The notes: generated by a model from the sequence alone, not told the origin. Positions 9,447-19,372 are shown, counted from the first letter of the stretch. The stretch: 64,000 nt of DNA from Cohnella sp. SGD-V74 (GCF_003001675.1 NZ_PVYW01000004.1:62001-126000); one strand, 5' to 3'. Numbers and translations are program-made.

Positions 9447-10634
9447 ATGGAATTGGAGATTCGGCAACTGACGGAGCAGGACTACTATGAGAGGATGGCG
9501 CTGTCTCAGTTCGCGTTCCAGATGCGCTGGACGGAAGATCAGCTGGAGCAGCGAAAACGGACATACCTGCCCGAGCAGGACTGGGGCGTCTTCGACGGGG
9601 CGAATAAGCTGCTGTCCGCATTGACGCTGCTTCCGCTGGAAGTATGGGTCCAGGGGAAGAAGATGGCGATGGGCGGCGTGGCCGGCGTCGCGACATGGCC
9701 GGAGGCGAGAAGGCAGGGTTGCGTCGGCCGGCTGCTCTCTCATGCGCTGGAGACGATGAGAAACGAGGGGCAAAGCTTGAGCATGCTCCACCCGTTCTCT
9801 TTTCCGTTTTACAGGAGGTACGGGTACGAGCTGACGATCGAGCGCAAGAAGTATGCGATTCCGACCCGACTGCTGCCTTCCCGCAAGGAGACTCCGGGCG
9901 AGGTGAGAAGGATGGCGGAACCGGACGTCGCCGTTCTGGACGCGATCTATTCGGCTTACGCTTCCCGGTACAACGGGACGCTGGCGCGTTCGGCCGAGTG
10001 GTGGACGGAGCGGGCGCTGCGCAAAGAAGGGACGGCGGTCGTCTACTTCAACGAGGCGGGCTCTCCGGAAGGCTACGTGTTCTACGATTGCTTGGACAGC
10101 AAAATGACGGTGCACGAGATCGTCGCGTTGAGCGAAACGGCCAGGACGGCGCTCTGGACGTTCATAGCCAACCATGACTCGATGATCGGGGAGACGACGC
10201 TGTTCGCACCGATCGACGACGGATTTCCTTACCTGCTGGACGATCCCAGAATCGGGCAGGAGCTGCTTCCGTATTTCATGTCGCGGATCGTGGATGCGGA
10301 AGCATTCGCGAAGCAGTATGCCTGGGAACAGGGAACGGGCGAAGAGTCGGTGCTGCTGCGGCTGGAGGATCGGCATGCTCCTTGGAACGACGGAACGTTC
10401 CGGTTGTCGTGGAGCAAGGAAGGCGAAGGGACTTTGGAGCGTATTGATGGAGCAGAAGATTCCGAAGCGGACGTAATCGCCTGCGACATCCAGGCGCTGA
10501 CAGCGATGCTGCTCGGAGAACGCAAGCCGACTTGGCTTGCATCGGTGGGCCGGGTTAGCGGCGCCGCGGAAAGCTTGAAGCGGCTGGAGCGGCGGATTCC
10601 GGAGAGAACGGCTTATTTGATGGATTTCTTCTGA
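9447..10634 (+). CDS. GNAT family N-acetyltransferase, Eis-like
   Basis: This ~395-aa protein has the layout of the Eis family: an N-terminal GNAT domain with the acetyl-CoA loop ATWPEARRQGCVGRLLSHAL (about residues 78-97), a second degenerate GNAT region, and a C-terminal SCP2-like fold (about 290-395). Eis-type enzymes acetylate amines of aminoglycosides or peptides; most Firmicute homologues are uncharacterised. ATG 9447 is favoured by AGGA 9 nt upstream; ATG 9438 is in frame but almost touches the same RBS. Function beyond acetyl transfer is not inferable. Confidence 0.82.
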   Translation: MELEIRQLTEQDYYERMALSQFAFQMRWTEDQLEQRKRTYLPEQDWGVFDGANKLLSALTLLPLEVWVQGKKMAMGGVAGVATWPEARRQGCVGRLLSHALETMRNEGQSLSMLHPFSFPFYRRYGYELTIERKKYAIPTRLLPSRKETPGEVRRMAEPDVAVLDAIYSAYASRYNGTLARSAEWWTERALRKEGTAVVYFNEAGSPEGYVFYDCLDSKMTVHEIVALSETARTALWTFIANHDSMIGETTLFAPIDDGFPYLLDDPRIGQELLPYFMSRIVDAEAFAKQYAWEQGTGEESVLLRLEDRHAPWNDGTFRLSWSKEGEGTLERIDGAEDSEADVIACDIQALTAMLLGERKPTWLASVGRVSGAAESLKRLERRIPERTAYLMDFF

Positions 10635-10681
10635 TTAATAAGCGTTCGTGTGTGTCCGATGGTTTGATATTTTTTGGAAGG

Positions 10682-10711
10682 TTGTCAACCGGGCGGAAGT
10701 TGTGATAAAAT
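10682..10711 (+). promoter_or_regulatory. Candidate sigma-A promoter for secG
   Basis: TTGTCA (10682-10687) and TAAAAT (10706-10711) are separated by 18 nt and lie 42 nt upstream of the secG start. Assigned by eye only. Confidence 0.5.
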
Positions 10712-10752
10712 AAAAATACTGTTTTTGTAACGGGATTTAGGGGGTGTAAGCG

Positions 10753-10989
10753 ATGGACGTCGTACTGAAAATTATCTTGGTCATCTTCTCGATCGGATTG
10801 ATTGCGGTCGTTCTGCTGCAACGCGGGAAGAGCGCAGGCTTGTCGGGAGCGATCTCCGGGGGCGCTGAGCACTTGTTCGGAAAGCAGAAGGCTCGCGGAA
10901 TCGATCTGTTCCTGCAGCGTCTGACGATCGGCTTGGCGGTTGGTTTCTTCATCCTTTCTTTGGTGGTTGCTTATTTCGTCAAGAACTAA
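10753..10989 (+). CDS. secG: Preprotein translocase subunit SecG
   Basis: The 78-aa product has the SecG layout of two transmembrane helices: residues ~3-21 ([20 protein letters not shown]) and ~54-76, joined by the conserved loop [20 protein letters not shown]. It is the small accessory subunit of SecYEG that assists SecA-driven export across the cytoplasmic membrane. The RBS GGGGGTG lies 7 nt before the ATG. As in other Firmicutes it precedes rnr, but a good terminator in the gap suggests it can be transcribed separately. Confidence 0.95.
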   Translation: MDVVLKIILVIFSIGLIAVVLLQRGKSAGLSGAISGGAEHLFGKQKARGIDLFLQRLTIGLAVGFFILSLVVAYFVKN

Positions 10990-11003
10990 CGCGGGATAAG
11001 ATC

Positions 11004-11034
11004 AGGCAGGGGGCGAGAGCTTCCTGCCTTTTTT
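11004..11034 (+). terminator. Rho-independent terminator after secG
   Basis: AGGCAGG pairs with CCTGCCT around a 12-nt loop and is followed by TTTTTT, 14 nt after the secG stop. Confidence 0.75.
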
Positions 11035-11117
11035 GCATAGATGGCGCGCAGGAGGGAGATTCGTCCGATTGCCGAAGCCGCAATGTGTGTATACTATAAT
11101 TGGACGAGGTGATTCGG

Positions 11118-13961
11118 ATGCCGCTGTGCACGGAGCAGGAGCTGCTCGATTTTATGCGGGAGACCGCCTATAAACCATTAACGTACAAAGAGTTGGAGAA
11201 ACATTTCGGCATCGAGGATGCGGAGGAGTTCAAGGAATTTCTGCGTCTTCTGACCGGGTTGGAGCAGGAGGGCAAGGTGCTGCTGACGCGCTCGAACCGT
11301 TACGGCGTTCCGGAACGGATGAATTTGCTGCGCGGGCGCATTCAAACCCATCCCAAAGGCTTCGCTTTTCTGATCCCCGAAGACAAGGAGCACCCCGACT
11401 TGTACATTCATGCCAATGACATGAAGGGGACGATGAACGGGGATATCGTGCTGGCGCGGGTGTCCGCGAAGAACGAGAACGGCAAGCTGGAAGGCGAGAT
11501 CGTCCGCATCGTCAAGCGGGCGGTGACGCAGGTCGTCGGCCTGTTCCACAATCACGAGAGCTTCGGTTTCGTGGTGCCGGACGACAAGCGGATTACGAAG
11601 GATATTTTCATCCGGGCGGAAAATTTCATGGGAGCGGTGACCGGGCAGAAGGTTGTCGTGAACATCGTTACATACCCGGAAGGCCGCACGGCCGCGGAAG
11701 GCGAAATTATCGAGATTCTCGGCCATAAGGACGATCCGGGCGTGGATATTCTGAGCATTATCCGCAAGCACGGATTGCCCGAGGGCTTCCCTGGCGACGT
11801 GCTGGCCGAGGCGGAAGCCGCGCCGGATACGATTACGGAAGAGGAGATCGCGCAGCAGGGACGCCGCGATCTGCGAAACAAGGTCATCGTGACGATCGAC
11901 GGCGAAGACGCCAAAGATCTGGACGACGCGGTGAACGTGGAACGGCTGCCGAACGGCAATCTGCTGCTCGGCGTTCATATCGCCGACGTCAGCTACTACG
12001 TGCGCGAGAAGTCCAAGCTGGACGAGGAAGCCTACAACCGGGGCTGCAGCGTCTATCTGGTCGATCGCGTCATTCCGATGCTGCCGCACCGGCTGTCGAA
12101 CGGAATCTGCTCGCTTAATCCGCAGGTGGACCGGCTGACGATGTCGTGCGAGATGGAGTTCGAGCCGGGCACGATGAAGCGGGTCCGTTACGACCTGTTT
12201 ACGAGCGTCATTCGCACGACGGAGAGAATGACGTATACGAACGTGCGGAAAATTTTGAACGACGAAGATCCGGAAGTGGCTGAGCGGTATTCGAGCCTTG
12301 TCGATACGTTTAAGCTGATGAAGGAGATGGCTTTGGGCCTGCGGTCGATGCGGATGCGCCGCGGCGCGATCGACTTCGATTTTCAGGAATCGAAGGTCAT
12401 TGTCGACGAGCAAGGCAAACCGGTCGATATCGTCAAGCGCGAGCGGTCGATTGCCGAACAGATTATCGAAGAGTTCATGCTGGCGGCTAACGAGACGGTT
12501 GCGGAGCATTTTCACTGGCTGAAGGTGCCGTTCGTCTACCGGATTCACGAGGAGCCGACCAACGAGAAGCTGCTGACGTTCATGCAGTTCGCGAGCAACT
12601 TCGGCTACGCGGTGCGCGGCAAGGGAAATACGGTGCATCCAAGAGCGCTGCAGACGCTGCTGGAGGAAATTCGCGGCTCGAAGGAAGAGACGGTGCTCAG
12701 CACGATGCTGCTGAGATCGATGAAGCAGGCCAAGTACGAAGCGGAGAGTCTGGGTCACTTCGGGCTCGCGGCGGACTATTATACTCACTTCACGTCGCCG
12801 ATTCGCCGTTACCCCGATCTCATCGTGCACCGCGTCATGCGCGAGGTGCTGGAGAACGACGGGGCTCTGCCGGAGAATCGCTATGATTCGCTGAACGCAA
12901 GGATGCCGGATATTGCCTCGCAATCGTCCGATCGGGAGCGCACGGCGGTTGACGCCGAGCGGGACACGGAGAAGCTGAAGAAGGCCGAGTATATGCTGGA
13001 CAAGATCGGCGAGGAGTTCCCCGGCATCATCAGCGGCGTCACAAGCTTCGGCATGTTCATCGAGCTGGAAAATACGGTCGAAGGACTTATTCGTCTCAGC
13101 GATATGACGGACGACTATTACCACTTCCATGAGCTTCATATGGCGCTGATCGGGGAACGGTCGTCGAAGATTTACCGGATTGGCGACGAGGTCGAGATTC
13201 GCGTTGCCCGGGTGAACATGAACGAGCACACGATCGATTTCGAACTGGTCAACATGAAGCCGCGGAGCGCGGAGCGCGTCAGCTTCGTCGACGCGCGCGG
13301 CGGGCCGGGGACTGGGCCTGGGCGCAACGCCGCGCGCAAGCGCAAGAAGCTGAACGCCGCGGGCCGCTGGGTCGGCATTGGCGGCGGTGGCGGCTCGGGC
13401 TCCGGCGAGCGGAGCGGGCGCGGAGGTTCGGGCGGAGGCCGCGGGGGCGCAGGCTCGGGACGCGAGGAGCGCAACGACCGCCGCAAGGAGCGCGGTGCAG
13501 GACGCGGCGAAGCGGTGCCGGTCGAGCTGGACGGCGGCTTCTACAACAGCGTCGTCTCCGGCGGCGGGAAGCGGAAGAAGAAGCCGCGCGGCGAGGCGGA
13601 GAGCGTGAGCGCGCCGTTGCCCGCTGAAGCGCCGAAGCCCGTCCGGGTCGACGCTGAGGGTGGAAGCGGCGGCGCTCGAGAGAGCGACAAAGCGGCCAGA
13701 GGCAAGCGGCGCGGACCGGGGCTCGATATGTGGGGGCTGCCGCGTTCGGGCAACTACAAGACGATCGATGACGAGGCTGATGGCGGCAAGTCTTACGGCA
13801 AGCGCAAAGGCCGCGGGGACAGCGGCTCCAGGGGAGCGGGCAAACCGTCCAGGCCGTCCAAGCCTCTCGTCAAGCCGGATGCCGCGGTTCCGCAACAACA
13901 ACAGCAGCAGGCCGGGGGCGGAGAGAAGAAGCCTCGGAAGCGCAAGAAAAAGAAAGAATAA
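11118..13961 (+). CDS. rnr: Ribonuclease R with long basic C-terminal tail
   Basis: This 947-aa 3'-5' exoribonuclease has an N-terminal winged helix (about residues 5-65), two cold-shock domains (~70-225), the RNB catalytic domain (~255-580) with the Asp cluster VTIDGEDAKDLDDAVNVE, and an S1 domain (~635-718, GVTSFGMFIELENTVEGLI). RNase R degrades structured RNA and works with tmRNA/SmpB in mRNA quality control; smpB and ssrA lie 5.5 kb downstream. The last ~220 residues are a Gly/Arg/Lys-rich low-complexity tail ending in a Gln run and RKRKKKKE, longer than in well-known RNase R. GAGGTG 6 nt before ATG 11118 sets the start; TATAAT at 11095-11100 may be the -10. Confidence 0.95.
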   Translation: MPLCTEQELLDFMRETAYKPLTYKELEKHFGIEDAEEFKEFLRLLTGLEQEGKVLLTRSNRYGVPERMNLLRGRIQTHPKGFAFLIPEDKEHPDLYIHANDMKGTMNGDIVLARVSAKNENGKLEGEIVRIVKRAVTQVVGLFHNHESFGFVVPDDKRITKDIFIRAENFMGAVTGQKVVVNIVTYPEGRTAAEGEIIEILGHKDDPGVDILSIIRKHGLPEGFPGDVLAEAEAAPDTITEEEIAQQGRRDLRNKVIVTIDGEDAKDLDDAVNVERLPNGNLLLGVHIADVSYYVREKSKLDEEAYNRGCSVYLVDRVIPMLPHRLSNGICSLNPQVDRLTMSCEMEFEPGTMKRVRYDLFTSVIRTTERMTYTNVRKILNDEDPEVAERYSSLVDTFKLMKEMALGLRSMRMRRGAIDFDFQESKVIVDEQGKPVDIVKRERSIAEQIIEEFMLAANETVAEHFHWLKVPFVYRIHEEPTNEKLLTFMQFASNFGYAVRGKGNTVHPRALQTLLEEIRGSKEETVLSTMLLRSMKQAKYEAESLGHFGLAADYYTHFTSPIRRYPDLIVHRVMREVLENDGALPENRYDSLNARMPDIASQSSDRERTAVDAERDTEKLKKAEYMLDKIGEEFPGIISGVTSFGMFIELENTVEGLIRLSDMTDDYYHFHELHMALIGERSSKIYRIGDEVEIRVARVNMNEHTIDFELVNMKPRSAERVSFVDARGGPGTGPGRNAARKRKKLNAAGRWVGIGGGGGSGSGERSGRGGSGGGRGGAGSGREERNDRRKERGAGRGEAVPVELDGGFYNSVVSGGGKRKKKPRGEAESVSAPLPAEAPKPVRVDAEGGSGGARESDKAARGKRRGPGLDMWGLPRSGNYKTIDDEADGGKSYGKRKGRGDSGSRGAGKPSRPSKPLVKPDAAVPQQQQQQAGGGEKKPRKRKKKKE

Positions 13962-13964
13962 AAA

Positions 13965-14012
13965 GAACCTTCCGGACAGGGCGTTGGATTGCCCTTCCGG
14001 AAGGTTTTTTTT
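13965..14012 (+). terminator. Rho-independent terminator after rnr
   Basis: An 11-bp stem AACCTTCCGGA/TCCGGAAGGTT with an inner GGGC/GCCC extension is followed by eight T. It ends rnr 4 nt after its stop and separates it from the convergent peptidase gene. Confidence 0.9.
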
Positions 14013-14120
14013 GCTTTCCTATCCTGCGGAATGACCTCAAGCCCGCCGAAAGGGCTTATCTCACTCATTCCCGTGCAGGTCCACCGAATAAGCTCGTCCC
14101 ACGGGCTCAACTCCGTCTAG

Positions 14121-15212
14121 TCAGCCGCCGATAGTTACAAACGTCTTGGGAAACGTTGTCAGCACTTCGACGCCGCCGGCGGTGACGAGCACGTCGTCCT
14201 CGATGCGGACGCCTCCGACGCCCGGGACGTAAACGCCGGGCTCGACGGTGAACGTCATGCCCTCGATAGCCGCGTCTTCGTTCTTCCCATGTATCGAAGG
14301 ATATTCGTGTACGTCCATGCCGAGGCCGTGACCGAGCCGATGATTGAAGTACGGCCCGTATCCGGCTGCGGCGATTGTGTCCCGGGCGGCGCGGTCGAGG
14401 CTGCCGAGCGATACGCCGGGACGGATCGCTTCAATCGCCCGAAGGTTGCCTTGCAGCACGGCGTCGTAGATACGGCGCAGTTCATCCGACACTTCCCCGA
14501 CCGCGAATGTGCGCGTGATGTCCGAGGCGTACCCGTCGGCATATACGCCGAGGTCGAACAAGATAAGCTCGCCTTCGGCGACCTTCCTCTCGTCAGGGGA
14601 GCCGTGCGGCAGCGCCGTTTTCGGACCCGTCAGCACCATTGTGTCGAAGGAAGGGCCGTCCGCCCCCAGCTTCTTCATTCGATACTCGAGTTCGGCGACG
14701 AGCTCGATTTCCGTTACGCCGGGCTTGACGAGGGAGACGCCTGCCCGGAGCACGTCCTCGACAAGGCGGACTGCGCGCTTCATGCGCTCGACCTCCTCCG
14801 GTATTTTCACCGCTCGCATCTCTCTTAACGGCAGACCGATGTCCACGTAACTTGAAGCTGACGCAACCGCGGAGACGGCTTCGAAGCGATTGACGTTGAG
14901 GTCGTCCTTTTCCACGCCTAATGCCGCCATGCCGGAAGGAAGAAGCCGTCCGAGAATCTCATATGCGTTGTCCGTATCCTGGTGCGTATGAATGCTCGCG
15001 ACGGAGGAGGCCGCCTGGGCAGCTTCGTAATCGAGGGCGGGCACGAGCAGGCGAGCTTCTTCGCCTCTGGGCAGAACGAGCGCCAGCAGCCTTTCGTGAG
15101 GGTTGGTCGCAAAGCCGGTTAAGTAGTAAACGTGTTTCGGAGAGGTGATCAGCATCGCGTCAAGGCTGTGCCGGTCCATATAAGTTTGAAGTTGCCGTAT
15201 TCGATCCGTCAT
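14121..15212 (-). CDS. M24 family Xaa-Pro peptidase (PepQ/YkvY-like)
   Basis: The 363-aa enzyme has an N-terminal creatinase-like domain (about residues 1-120) and a C-terminal pita-bread metallopeptidase domain. All five expected metal ligands are visible: two Asp in LFDLGVYADGYASDITRTFA, His in GHGLGMDVHEYPS, and two Glu in FTVEPGVYVPGVGG and GVRIEDDVLVT. It should remove or split residues N-terminal to proline in short peptides in the cytoplasm. The start is ATG 15212, with AAGGCGG 10 nt upstream; a TTG two codons earlier is less well spaced. It converges with rnr and diverges from the patatin gene. Confidence 0.9.
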   Translation of the reverse strand: MTDRIRQLQTYMDRHSLDAMLITSPKHVYYLTGFATNPHERLLALVLPRGEEARLLVPALDYEAAQAASSVASIHTHQDTDNAYEILGRLLPSGMAALGVEKDDLNVNRFEAVSAVASASSYVDIGLPLREMRAVKIPEEVERMKRAVRLVEDVLRAGVSLVKPGVTEIELVAELEYRMKKLGADGPSFDTMVLTGPKTALPHGSPDERKVAEGELILFDLGVYADGYASDITRTFAVGEVSDELRRIYDAVLQGNLRAIEAIRPGVSLGSLDRAARDTIAAAGYGPYFNHRLGHGLGMDVHEYPSIHGKNEDAAIEGMTFTVEPGVYVPGVGGVRIEDDVLVTAGGVEVLTTFPKTFVTIGG

Positions 15213-15348
15213 GTGCAATCAACCGCCTTTCGTCTCTTCATTGTAGCGAATCGGAATGGTGCGTTCCAGTGGCCGAGCAGTTCGTTTGCATGCGTGAGGG
15301 ATAGATGCTAGTGTGAAAGAATACGTGAAAACGCGGGGAGGAGCCGTC

Positions 15349-16245
15349 ATGGAGAAGATCGGATTGGTGTTGGAGGGCGGCGGCATGCGCACGGCGTATA
15401 CGGCCGGGGTACTGGAATATTTTGCGGAACGAGAGCTTTACTTGCCTTATACGATCGGAGTGTCGGCGGGTGCGTGCATCGCAGCGAGCTATCTGTCCAG
15501 ACAGCGGGGGCGCAATAAAGTCGTCAACATCGATTGGGTGTCGGATCCGCGGTACTTGTCCTGGAAAAATTGGGTGAAGAACCGGCAGCTGTTCGGCATG
15601 GACTTTATTTTCGACGAAATTCCGAACTCCCTCGTTCCGTTCGACTTCGATACGTTCGCCGCGAGCTCGGAGGAGCTCGTCGTGGGGATGACGGATTGCG
15701 CGACCGGGGAGACGGTCTATCGGTACAAGAACGCTCCGGGCTTCGACGCTTTGAGGGCGCTGCGGGCGTCGAGCTCGCTGCCGTTTATCGCGCCGATCGT
15801 CGAATACGACGGACGTCCGATGCTGGACGGAGGGATCTCCGATCCGATTCCGCTGCGCCAGGCGGAACGCGACGGCTGCGTCCGCAACATTCTTGTGTTG
15901 ACGAGAAACGAGGGCTACCGGAAGTCTCCGAATCGTTTTCCATGGCTGGTGCGGGCTTCATATGGGAAATATCCCGATTTCGTAAAGACGATGCTGAGGA
16001 GACACGAGGTGTACAACGAAACGTTGAGCTACATCGACAGGCAGGAGCAGGAAGGCGCGGCATTCGTCATTCGGCCCAGCGTCCCTCTCGAGGTCGGGCG
16101 AATGGAGCGGAACCCGGCGAAGCTGCAGGCGTTGTACGATCGAGGCTGGGAGGACGCAAAGGCGCTTCTGCCTTCTCTTCGGGAATGGATGGCTCGGACG
16201 GATGGGGAAAATTCGAGTGCCCCGAAGGAAGGGATACGGTTTTAA
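15349..16245 (+). CDS. Patatin-like phospholipase (RssA/YlbK-like)
   Basis: This 298-aa predicted serine acyl hydrolase has the complete patatin signature. LEGGGMRTAYTAGVLEYF gives the Gly-rich oxyanion hole with its Arg, IGVSAGACIAASYL gives the GxSxG nucleophile (Ser about residue 40), and MLDGGISDPIPL gives the DGG/A motif with the catalytic Asp. No signal peptide is seen, so it probably acts on membrane lipids from the cytoplasm. GGGGAGGAG lies 6 nt before ATG 15349; an in-frame GTG 12 codons upstream has no RBS. The gene is likely monocistronic. Confidence 0.9.
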   Translation: MEKIGLVLEGGGMRTAYTAGVLEYFAERELYLPYTIGVSAGACIAASYLSRQRGRNKVVNIDWVSDPRYLSWKNWVKNRQLFGMDFIFDEIPNSLVPFDFDTFAASSEELVVGMTDCATGETVYRYKNAPGFDALRALRASSSLPFIAPIVEYDGRPMLDGGISDPIPLRQAERDGCVRNILVLTRNEGYRKSPNRFPWLVRASYGKYPDFVKTMLRRHEVYNETLSYIDRQEQEGAAFVIRPSVPLEVGRMERNPAKLQALYDRGWEDAKALLPSLREWMARTDGENSSAPKEGIRF

Positions 16246-16435
16246 GCGGCGGATCGCCGTGGGAGCGTTGCGAAGGAAAGTGGAGTTGAGCTTCGGGCAT
16301 CGGGCGGGTTGCCGAGCATTGCGGGCAGAGTGGGCTTGGGCGTGGGTTGGGCGGATTACCGATTTACAATCGTCCTCGGATCTTATACGATAATACTTGG
16401 TGTGCATGGACAGGTCCGGGGGAGGATGACAATAG

Positions 16436-17371
16436 ATGAAACAGTTGTACCACGTGCTTGGAGCGAAGCAATTCGAAAGAAACGAGCTCGAGCAGTTGTT
16501 CGACGCGGCATTGGATATGGAAAAGGTCGTCGCCCGCGGCGGGGACCGGCGCCATGAGGGACGGATCATGACGACGCTGTTCTTCGAGGCCAGTACGAGA
16601 ACGAGGCTGTCGTTCGAATCGGCAATGCATCGGCTGGGCGGAGGCGTGATCGGAACGGAGAACGCGGCCCAGTTCTCGTCCGCGATCAAGGGAGAGACGC
16701 TGGAAGACACGATCCGCATCGTCAGCGGATACAGCGACGTGATCGTCATGCGGCATACGGAGATCGGCGCGGCCAAGCGCGCGGCGAAAGTCGCTTCGAT
16801 CCCGGTCATCAACGCCGGGGACGGAGCGGGGGAGCACCCGACGCAAGCGCTGCTCGACGCGTACACGATTCGCAAGGAGTTCGGCAAAATCGACGGCGTC
16901 AAGATCGCGATGGTCGGGGATCTCGCATACGGCCGGACAGTCCACTCGCTCAGCTACATGCTGGCGAACTACGACGACGTTAGGGTGTACTACATCTCTC
17001 CGGACAACGTGCGGATTCCGGACAACGTCAAGAGATATATGGAAGAGAAGGGCGTGCGCTACGAGGAGACGAACGATCTGAACTCGGTGGCCGGCTCGAT
17101 CGACGTGCTGTACCAGACGAGAATTCAGAAGGAGCGCTTCCCCTCGGCCGAAGAGTACGAGAAAGCGTCCGGCCAATATATCGTGGACGCCGAGCTGATG
17201 TCTCGGATGAGCAAGCATGCGATCGTGCTGCACCCGCTGCCGCGCGCGGGAGAGATTACCGAGGAAGTCGACGACGATCCTCGCGCTGCGTACTTCCGTC
17301 AAGCCGTCAACGGCTTGTACATTCGGATGGCTCTAGTGGATAAGTGTATCGTGGAGTCCAAGCGGAGTTAA
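16436..17371 (+). CDS. pyrB: Aspartate carbamoyltransferase catalytic chain, E. coli-type
   Basis: This 311-aa enzyme condenses carbamoyl phosphate and aspartate in pyrimidine synthesis. Signatures are LFFEASTRTRLSFESAMHRL (carbamoyl-phosphate loop), GAGEHPTQALLDAYTIRKEF, VLYQTRIQKERF and VLHPLPRAGEITEEVDDDPR. The last two resemble the E. coli PyrB class rather than the HPAPVNR form of Bacillus PyrB. There is no pyrI, no other pyr gene and no obvious PyrR attenuator in the 190-nt leader, so it is an isolated copy. GGGGGAGGATG precedes the ATG. An ornithine or other carbamoyltransferase is unlikely given the aspartate-loop match. Confidence 0.88.
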   Translation: MKQLYHVLGAKQFERNELEQLFDAALDMEKVVARGGDRRHEGRIMTTLFFEASTRTRLSFESAMHRLGGGVIGTENAAQFSSAIKGETLEDTIRIVSGYSDVIVMRHTEIGAAKRAAKVASIPVINAGDGAGEHPTQALLDAYTIRKEFGKIDGVKIAMVGDLAYGRTVHSLSYMLANYDDVRVYYISPDNVRIPDNVKRYMEEKGVRYEETNDLNSVAGSIDVLYQTRIQKERFPSAEEYEKASGQYIVDAELMSRMSKHAIVLHPLPRAGEITEEVDDDPRAAYFRQAVNGLYIRMALVDKCIVESKRS

Positions 17372-17380
17372 GCGAATGAG

Positions 17381-17426
17381 AAAAAACCTTAGCGTCTCGA
17401 GAACTCGAGAACGCTAAGGTTTTTTT
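17381..17426. terminator. Bidirectional terminator between pyrB and the nucleotidase
   Basis: A near-perfect ~21-bp inverted repeat (AAAAAACCTTAGCG...CGCTAAGGTTTTTT with an inner TCTCGAG/CTCGAGA) gives A and T tracts on both sides, so it can end both convergent genes. Confidence 0.92.
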
Positions 17427-17434
17427 GTTGCGGA

Positions 17435-19177
17435 TCAAGGCAGAAGAAGGCGTTGTCCCGGGAAGATCAGGTTCGGGTTGGCGAGCTTGTTCAGCTTGCT
17501 CAGTGTCTGCCAGGTCGTGCCGTAGCGCTTGGCGATCTTCGTGAGATTGTCTCCCGATACGACCACGTAGTAATCCTGCGACTCGCTCGGCTGAGGAATC
17601 GGCTTCGGCTCGGTTGGCTTCTCTGGAGCCGGTTGAGGCTGAGGTGCCGATGCGGGAGCCTGGCTCGTTGCCGTGATGCGCCCTTCCTTCTGCGGATTCA
17701 GCTGTCCGGAAGCGCGAATGTATTTGATGACGGCTTCTTCCAGCGACGCAAAGTCGTTCTCGATCGGATAATCTTTGAACATCGTATAGTTGTCGCCGCC
17801 TGCGGCCATGAAGTCGTTGGTGGCGAGCAGGTAGGTCGCGTTCCTATCCAGCGGCTTGCCGTTTACGAGGGCAGATTGCACGCGCTGTCCTTGGGGCTTG
17901 CTCTCGTCGAAGGTGAACTTGATGCCGGCCACTTGCGGGAATCCGCCGAGCGATTCCGGATAAGAGCCTACGCCCAGCTCCAGCGCCGCGATCAGGTCGG
18001 AGCCTTTCACTCGTTTCGTCTGAATATAGTTGCCGAACGGAAGGACGGTGATAACTTGGCCGACCGTGATGTCGCCGGCCGGGATCGACGCCCGGATGCC
18101 TCCGCCGTTCGTCAGCGCGACGTCCGCGCCGCTCTCCGCCAGCATGGCGTCGGCAATCAGGTTGCCGAGATTCGTCTCGGAAGTGCGCACGAATTCTCTC
18201 TCGCCCTGAAGATCAACCTTCGAAGAGCCGACGACCTCGGACAAGACGGGGAGTTGGTCTTCTTTTATCTTGTTAATAATGTCCAAAATCTTGGTTTCGC
18301 CTTCGACTTCGTCGGCAGCCGCTCTGGCGATCAGCCGCGCTTGCCGGTCAACGACCTTGCCGGAGTCGTCGATCGTCAGTTCCACGACGCCGAGGTTGTT
18401 GCCGTACTCCCCGGTTTGCACGATCAGCGTGTCTCCCGTTTTTAACCCTTGCTCCAGTACTGTGTGGCTGTGTCCGTCCACGATGAGATCGATGCCGGAC
18501 ACCTGTTCGGCGACCAAGCGGCTCGTCTCCTTGCTCGATTCGTCCAATCCCAGATGAGTGAGCGCGATAAGGACGTCCGCCTTGCCGCGGAGTTCCTCGA
18601 CCATTTTCTTGGCTTCTTCGACCGGATCGGTGAACGTTAAGCCTTTGACGTTGTTGGGGTGGGTCTTGAACAGCGTCTCGGGAGTCGCCAGCCCGAAGAT
18701 CGCCACCTTGAATTCTCCTGCCGTCTTAATCGTATAAGGCTCCAGCAGTCTCGTTCCGTCCGCCCGGTAGACGTTGGCGGCGAGAACGGGGAAGCTCGCT
18801 TGCTGCGCGAGTTCGGTCAGCCTCTCGTAGCCGTAATTGTAATCGTGATTGCCGGTTACCATGGCGTCGATCCCGAGAATATCGAGAATTTGGACGATGC
18901 TTTCCCCTTTGACGAGATTGGCGACCGTCTGACCGTGTAACGTATCGCCGGCGTCCAGGACCAGCGTGTTAGGATTGGCGTCTTTCAGCTGTTGGATCAA
19001 CGCGGCGATCTTGGCGTAGCCGATGCTGGTTGCGCTTTCCTCGACGCGCGAATGGACGTCGTTGAAGTGGACGATTTGCAGCTTGGCGGGCGCTGCTTGA
19101 ACGCTGGACAGCCCGGCCGGAATCAGAAGGAAGAGAGCGGTGAGCCCGGCGATCAGCCTTTTCTTGAATCTGTTCAT
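17435..19177 (-). CDS. Secreted 5'-nucleotidase/cyclic phosphodiesterase with LysM domain
   Basis: The 580-aa protein begins with a signal peptide ([20 protein letters not shown], cleavage near AQAA). The calcineurin-like metal site is visible in order: [36 protein letters not shown] 5'-nucleotidase C-terminal substrate domain (about residues 310-490, [16 protein letters not shown]) follows, then a Pro-rich linker and one LysM domain (~535-578, [20 protein letters not shown]) that would tether it to peptidoglycan. It should dephosphorylate extracellular nucleotides for salvage, which fits the nucleoside importer at the left end. GGGAGG 8 nt before ATG 19177 sets the start; the open frame begins 17 codons earlier. 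Confidence 0.92.
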   Translation of the reverse strand: MNRFKKRLIAGLTALFLLIPAGLSSVQAAPAKLQIVHFNDVHSRVEESATSIGYAKIAALIQQLKDANPNTLVLDAGDTLHGQTVANLVKGESIVQILDILGIDAMVTGNHDYNYGYERLTELAQQASFPVLAANVYRADGTRLLEPYTIKTAGEFKVAIFGLATPETLFKTHPNNVKGLTFTDPVEEAKKMVEELRGKADVLIALTHLGLDESSKETSRLVAEQVSGIDLIVDGHSHTVLEQGLKTGDTLIVQTGEYGNNLGVVELTIDDSGKVVDRQARLIARAAADEVEGETKILDIINKIKEDQLPVLSEVVGSSKVDLQGEREFVRTSETNLGNLIADAMLAESGADVALTNGGGIRASIPAGDITVGQVITVLPFGNYIQTKRVKGSDLIAALELGVGSYPESLGGFPQVAGIKFTFDESKPQGQRVQSALVNGKPLDRNATYLLATNDFMAAGGDNYTMFKDYPIENDFASLEEAVIKYIRASGQLNPQKEGRITATSQAPASAPQPQPAPEKPTEPKPIPQPSESQDYYVVVSGDNLTKIAKRYGTTWQTLSKLNKLANPNLIFPGQRLLLP

Positions 19178-19372
19178 TCCATAGCCTCCCAAATAGAATA
19201 GTAGATTTAGCTCTATTTTAGCGTACAATTGTTTTCCGTGATCGTAGAAATGATGAGCCGAAAGTAAAGCGGGCTCAAACGAACTGGTGGTTTCCGGGGA
19301 TCTTTCTTTGCTGGCAGATACAAGCGTTCATCGTTCCGTTCGGCTCGCGGAGCAGCCTTGTATTACGCGTTG

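Noticed and set aside
11178..13901. 907-codon minus-strand frame opposite rnr
   Set aside because: Shadow of RNase R codon bias; composition is Arg/His-rich without any domain.
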